Below are positions 14,276 to 15,483 of a stretch of 15,483 nt of DNA, piece by piece. This stretch comes from JANXXV01 sp038230275 (GTDB lineage Bacteria; Acidobacteriota; Terriglobia; Bryobacterales; Bryobacteraceae): the NCBI GenBank assembly GCA_038230275.1, contig JBBRNO010000154.1, positions 1-15,483 of the forward strand, read 5' to 3'. The notes beneath the pieces are model-generated. The model saw only the letters and a program-made list of their open reading frames with translations, was not told where the DNA came from and did no database searches. A program made the translations under genes and the position numbers. Position 1 is the stretch's first letter. Each line of letters opens with the position of its first letter.

Positions 14276-15148
14276 ATGAATCGAACCCTCAAAGTGCGTG
14301 CTTTCGCGGGCGTATTATTGCTTGTTTGTGCCGTCGCGGCCTATACCTACCAGGCCACGCCTCCGCCGGTGCTGACTATCGAGAAGGTCCACGACGACTT
14401 ATTCATGATCGTGGGTGACGGCGGTAATGTGGCCGTCTACATCACCAATGAAGGCGTCATTCTGGTGGATGACAAGTACGATCAGGACCATGCCCAGATC
14501 ATGGCCCGGATTCGCAGCGTCACAAATCAGCCGGTGCGCTACATCCTAAGCACGCATTATCATGCTGACCACAGCGGCGGAAACACCCTCTTCACCAACG
14601 AGGCGGAAATTATCTCCACGCGCAACGCTCACGACGGCATCGTGAAACATCTGCAGTCGAATGCACCGAATAACATGGTGCCGGCGCGGGTGACGTTCAC
14701 GGACGAATGCTCGATTTTCCTGGGCGGGAAAGAAGTACGTGCCAAGTATTTTGGGCGGGCGCACACCAACGGCGACGCCTTCGTCTATTTTCCCGCGCAT
14801 CGGTTGTTGCACTCGGGCGACAGCTTTGCCTCAGCTCCCACGGCTACGCCCCTTATCGATTATCCCGGCGGAGGGAGTGTCGTTGAGTGGACCAAGACGC
14901 TCGATAATGTAATGGGTACGCTGGACTTCGATGAAGTGATACCCGGACACGGTCCACTGAGCAACAAAGCCGGTATGAAAGCGTATCGCGACCGTGTGGA
15001 AGTTTTGCGCAGCAAGGCGCAGGCCCTGGTCCGTTCCGGCAAGTCGCAGGCGGAGCTGGCCCAGTTAATGGAAACTGATTACAAGTGGGCACCCAACAGT
15101 TTGTTTCAGAAGTGGAGTGTCCCCGGCATGATGACGGAACTGAAATAA
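14276..15148 (+). CDS. exported metallo-beta-lactamase-fold hydrolase
   Basis: The protein has 290 residues. An N-terminal hydrophobic segment (about 8-24) is a signal peptide or anchor. The metal site is complete: STHYHADHSGGN (H94, H96, D98, H99), GRAHTNGD (H163), HSGDSF (D182) and IPGHGP (H225). The overall pattern suits the quinoprotein-relay/class-B3-like branch of the superfamily rather than glyoxalase II or RNase Z. Whether it hydrolyses lactams, lactones or thioesters cannot be told, and resistance should not be assumed. There is no Shine-Dalgarno sequence before the ATG; TACATT at 14263-14268 could be a -10 box placing the transcript start at the ATG. A TTG at 14267 would add three residues and is less likely. 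Confidence 0.88.
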   Translation: MNRTLKVRAFAGVLLLVCAVAAYTYQATPPPVLTIEKVHDDLFMIVGDGGNVAVYITNEGVILVDDKYDQDHAQIMARIRSVTNQPVRYILSTHYHADHSGGNTLFTNEAEIISTRNAHDGIVKHLQSNAPNNMVPARVTFTDECSIFLGGKEVRAKYFGRAHTNGDAFVYFPAHRLLHSGDSFASAPTATPLIDYPGGGSVVEWTKTLDNVMGTLDFDEVIPGHGPLSNKAGMKAYRDRVEVLRSKAQALVRSGKSQAELAQLMETDYKWAPNSLFQKWSVPGMMTELK

Positions 15149-15195
15149 TTGCCGGGGTTTATGCGCAGCGCGGGGCACTTTGCTCGCGCCGGCAA
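15149..15195 (+). repeat. 7-bp inverted repeat directly after the hydrolase stop codon
   Basis: TTGCCGG (15149-15155) and CCGGCAA (15189-15195) are perfect inverted copies with a 33-nt loop that itself contains GCGC-rich pairing. There is no T run after it, so it is not a standard intrinsic terminator. It could protect or define the mRNA 3' end. Confidence 0.35.
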
Positions 15196-15314
15196 GTCCC
15201 ACGCACGGATTGACAAAGGCTAGCTTGGTTGTTTGTATTCGGTTTCATTGCGCAGAATGGGTGTATGATGGGAATCAGGGGCCCGACGATGTTCGAATCG
15301 CAGGCCCGGTTAGC

Positions 15315-15404
15315 TTACCTTATCTTTCGGATGAGGACGGCCAACTCAATGGTACCGATGAGAATCAGTACAATCCTGATCTTTAGAGTGATCAATAGAA
15401 CCAC
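15315..15404 (-). CDS. doubtful small membrane peptide
   Basis: On the minus strand a GTG (15404) or TTG (15395) opens a frame of 26-29 residues ending at 15315. It reads mostly as one hydrophobic helix, VLILIGTIELAVL, flanked by basic residues (LKIR and RKIR), like a single-pass small membrane protein. A purine-rich run, AAAAGGGG, precedes it, at a workable distance for the TTG start. No homologue comes to mind, and a peptide this short can arise by chance. It competes with the reading of the same stretch as a structured plus-strand RNA. Confidence 0.15.
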   Translation of the reverse strand: MVLLITLKIRIVLILIGTIELAVLIRKIR

Positions 15405-15428
15405 CCCTTTTGCTTCATAATGTATGGA

Positions 15429-15460
15429 AGGCCCGGGTGTCTACCCCGGGCTTTTCCCTT
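15429..15460 (+). terminator. intrinsic terminator
   Basis: GCCCGGG (15431-15437) and CCCGGGC (15445-15451) form a perfect 7-bp stem with a 7-nt loop, followed by TTTTCCCTTT. The T run lies only on the plus-strand side, so it ends rightward transcription, either from the hydrolase gene about 280 nt upstream or from a short RNA in between. Confidence 0.8.
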
Positions 15461-15483
15461 TGAAGCTCTTGTGCTTCATCGAG

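Larger units (their letters stand above)
15271..15460 (+). ncRNA. possible structured small RNA ending in an intrinsic terminator
   Basis: This stretch lacks a convincing protein gene but holds several hairpins in a row. GGGCC (15279-15283) pairs with GGCCC (15303-15307), and CGAT (15287-15290) with ATCG (15297-15300) inside it. CTCA (15345-15348) pairs with TGAG (15359-15362), and ATCAG (15364-15368) with CTGAT (15376-15380). A strong terminator hairpin comes last. TATGAT at 15264-15269, preceded by TG, could be a -10 box starting a transcript near 15275 of about 185 nt. The alternative is an unusually long 3' untranslated region of the hydrolase gene or the leader of a gene to the right of the window. 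I recognise no known RNA family. Confidence 0.25.

Noticed and set aside
14276..15148. Reading the metallo-beta-lactamase-fold gene as an antibiotic-resistance gene
   Set aside because: The metal-binding motifs are common to the whole superfamily, and nothing in the sequence points to lactam substrates or a mobile context.
15285..15307. GTTCGAATC resembling a tRNA T-loop
   Set aside because: No acceptor stem, D-arm or anticodon arm can be folded around it. It forms the loop of a simple hairpin instead.
15180..15420. Two plus-strand frames of 63-68 codons at the right end
   Set aside because: They begin at TTG codons without ribosome binding sites and show no recognisable protein pattern; RNA structure or spacer fits better.
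1..15483. Search for insertion sequences, integrases, attachment sites or CRISPR repeats
   Set aside because: No transposase or integrase motif, no direct repeats flanking a block, and no regularly spaced repeats were seen by eye.

Overview
The window looks like chromosomal DNA of a soil acidobacterium of the Solibacter/Bryobacter kind. That is an inference from gene content, with no marker gene to prove it: a PQQ dehydrogenase with an embedded cytochrome c domain, a haem b plus molybdopterin pair, exported Sel1 and rhodanese proteins, and compact operons in GC-rich DNA. No phage gene, transposase, CRISPR array, rRNA or tRNA was seen. Ordinary housekeeping genes are also absent.

Left end (1-3111, minus strand): a possible remnant of a HigB-like toxin lies at the very edge. 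It is followed by three accessory genes read leftwards: an exported protein of unknown function, a small HExxH zincin-type metallopeptidase with a proline-rich tail (11-nt gap, probably co-transcribed), and an exported Sel1-repeat protein with its own clear ribosome binding site. A short divergent promoter region separates these from an exported single-domain rhodanese at 3216-3608 (plus strand).

Centre (3574-8588, minus strand): a tight five-gene operon and the most interesting part of the window. In transcription order it encodes an alpha/beta-hydrolase esterase, a RimK/D-Ala-D-Ala-ligase-like ATP-grasp enzyme, a YbdK/GCS2-type carboxylate-amine ligase, an M29 metallo-aminopeptidase with all five metal ligands, and a second ATP-grasp-like protein whose motif order suggests circular permutation. 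Gaps are 18 and 20 nt, then overlaps of 4 and 29 nt. Three amide-bond-forming enzymes with a peptidase and an esterase, all without signal peptides, suggest a cytosolic pathway that builds and trims a small peptide-like or glutathione-like metabolite. The product is unknown. A truncated O-methyltransferase relic lies upstream of the operon.

Right of centre (8842-13635): a class IV PLP aminotransferase lies just downstream of an exported PQQ dehydrogenase (minus strand). Divergent from these are a four-helix cytochrome b561-like membrane protein and a Tat-exported sulfite-oxidase-family molybdoenzyme, overlapping by ATGA. Together they look like a periplasmic oxidoreductase region feeding electrons to, or taking them from, the respiratory chain.

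Right end (13694-15483): an isoprenylcysteine-methyltransferase-like membrane protein (minus strand) and an exported metallo-beta-lactamase-fold hydrolase (plus strand) are followed by about 330 nt without a convincing protein gene. That stretch holds an inverted repeat, several hairpins and a strong intrinsic terminator, so it may encode a small structured RNA.
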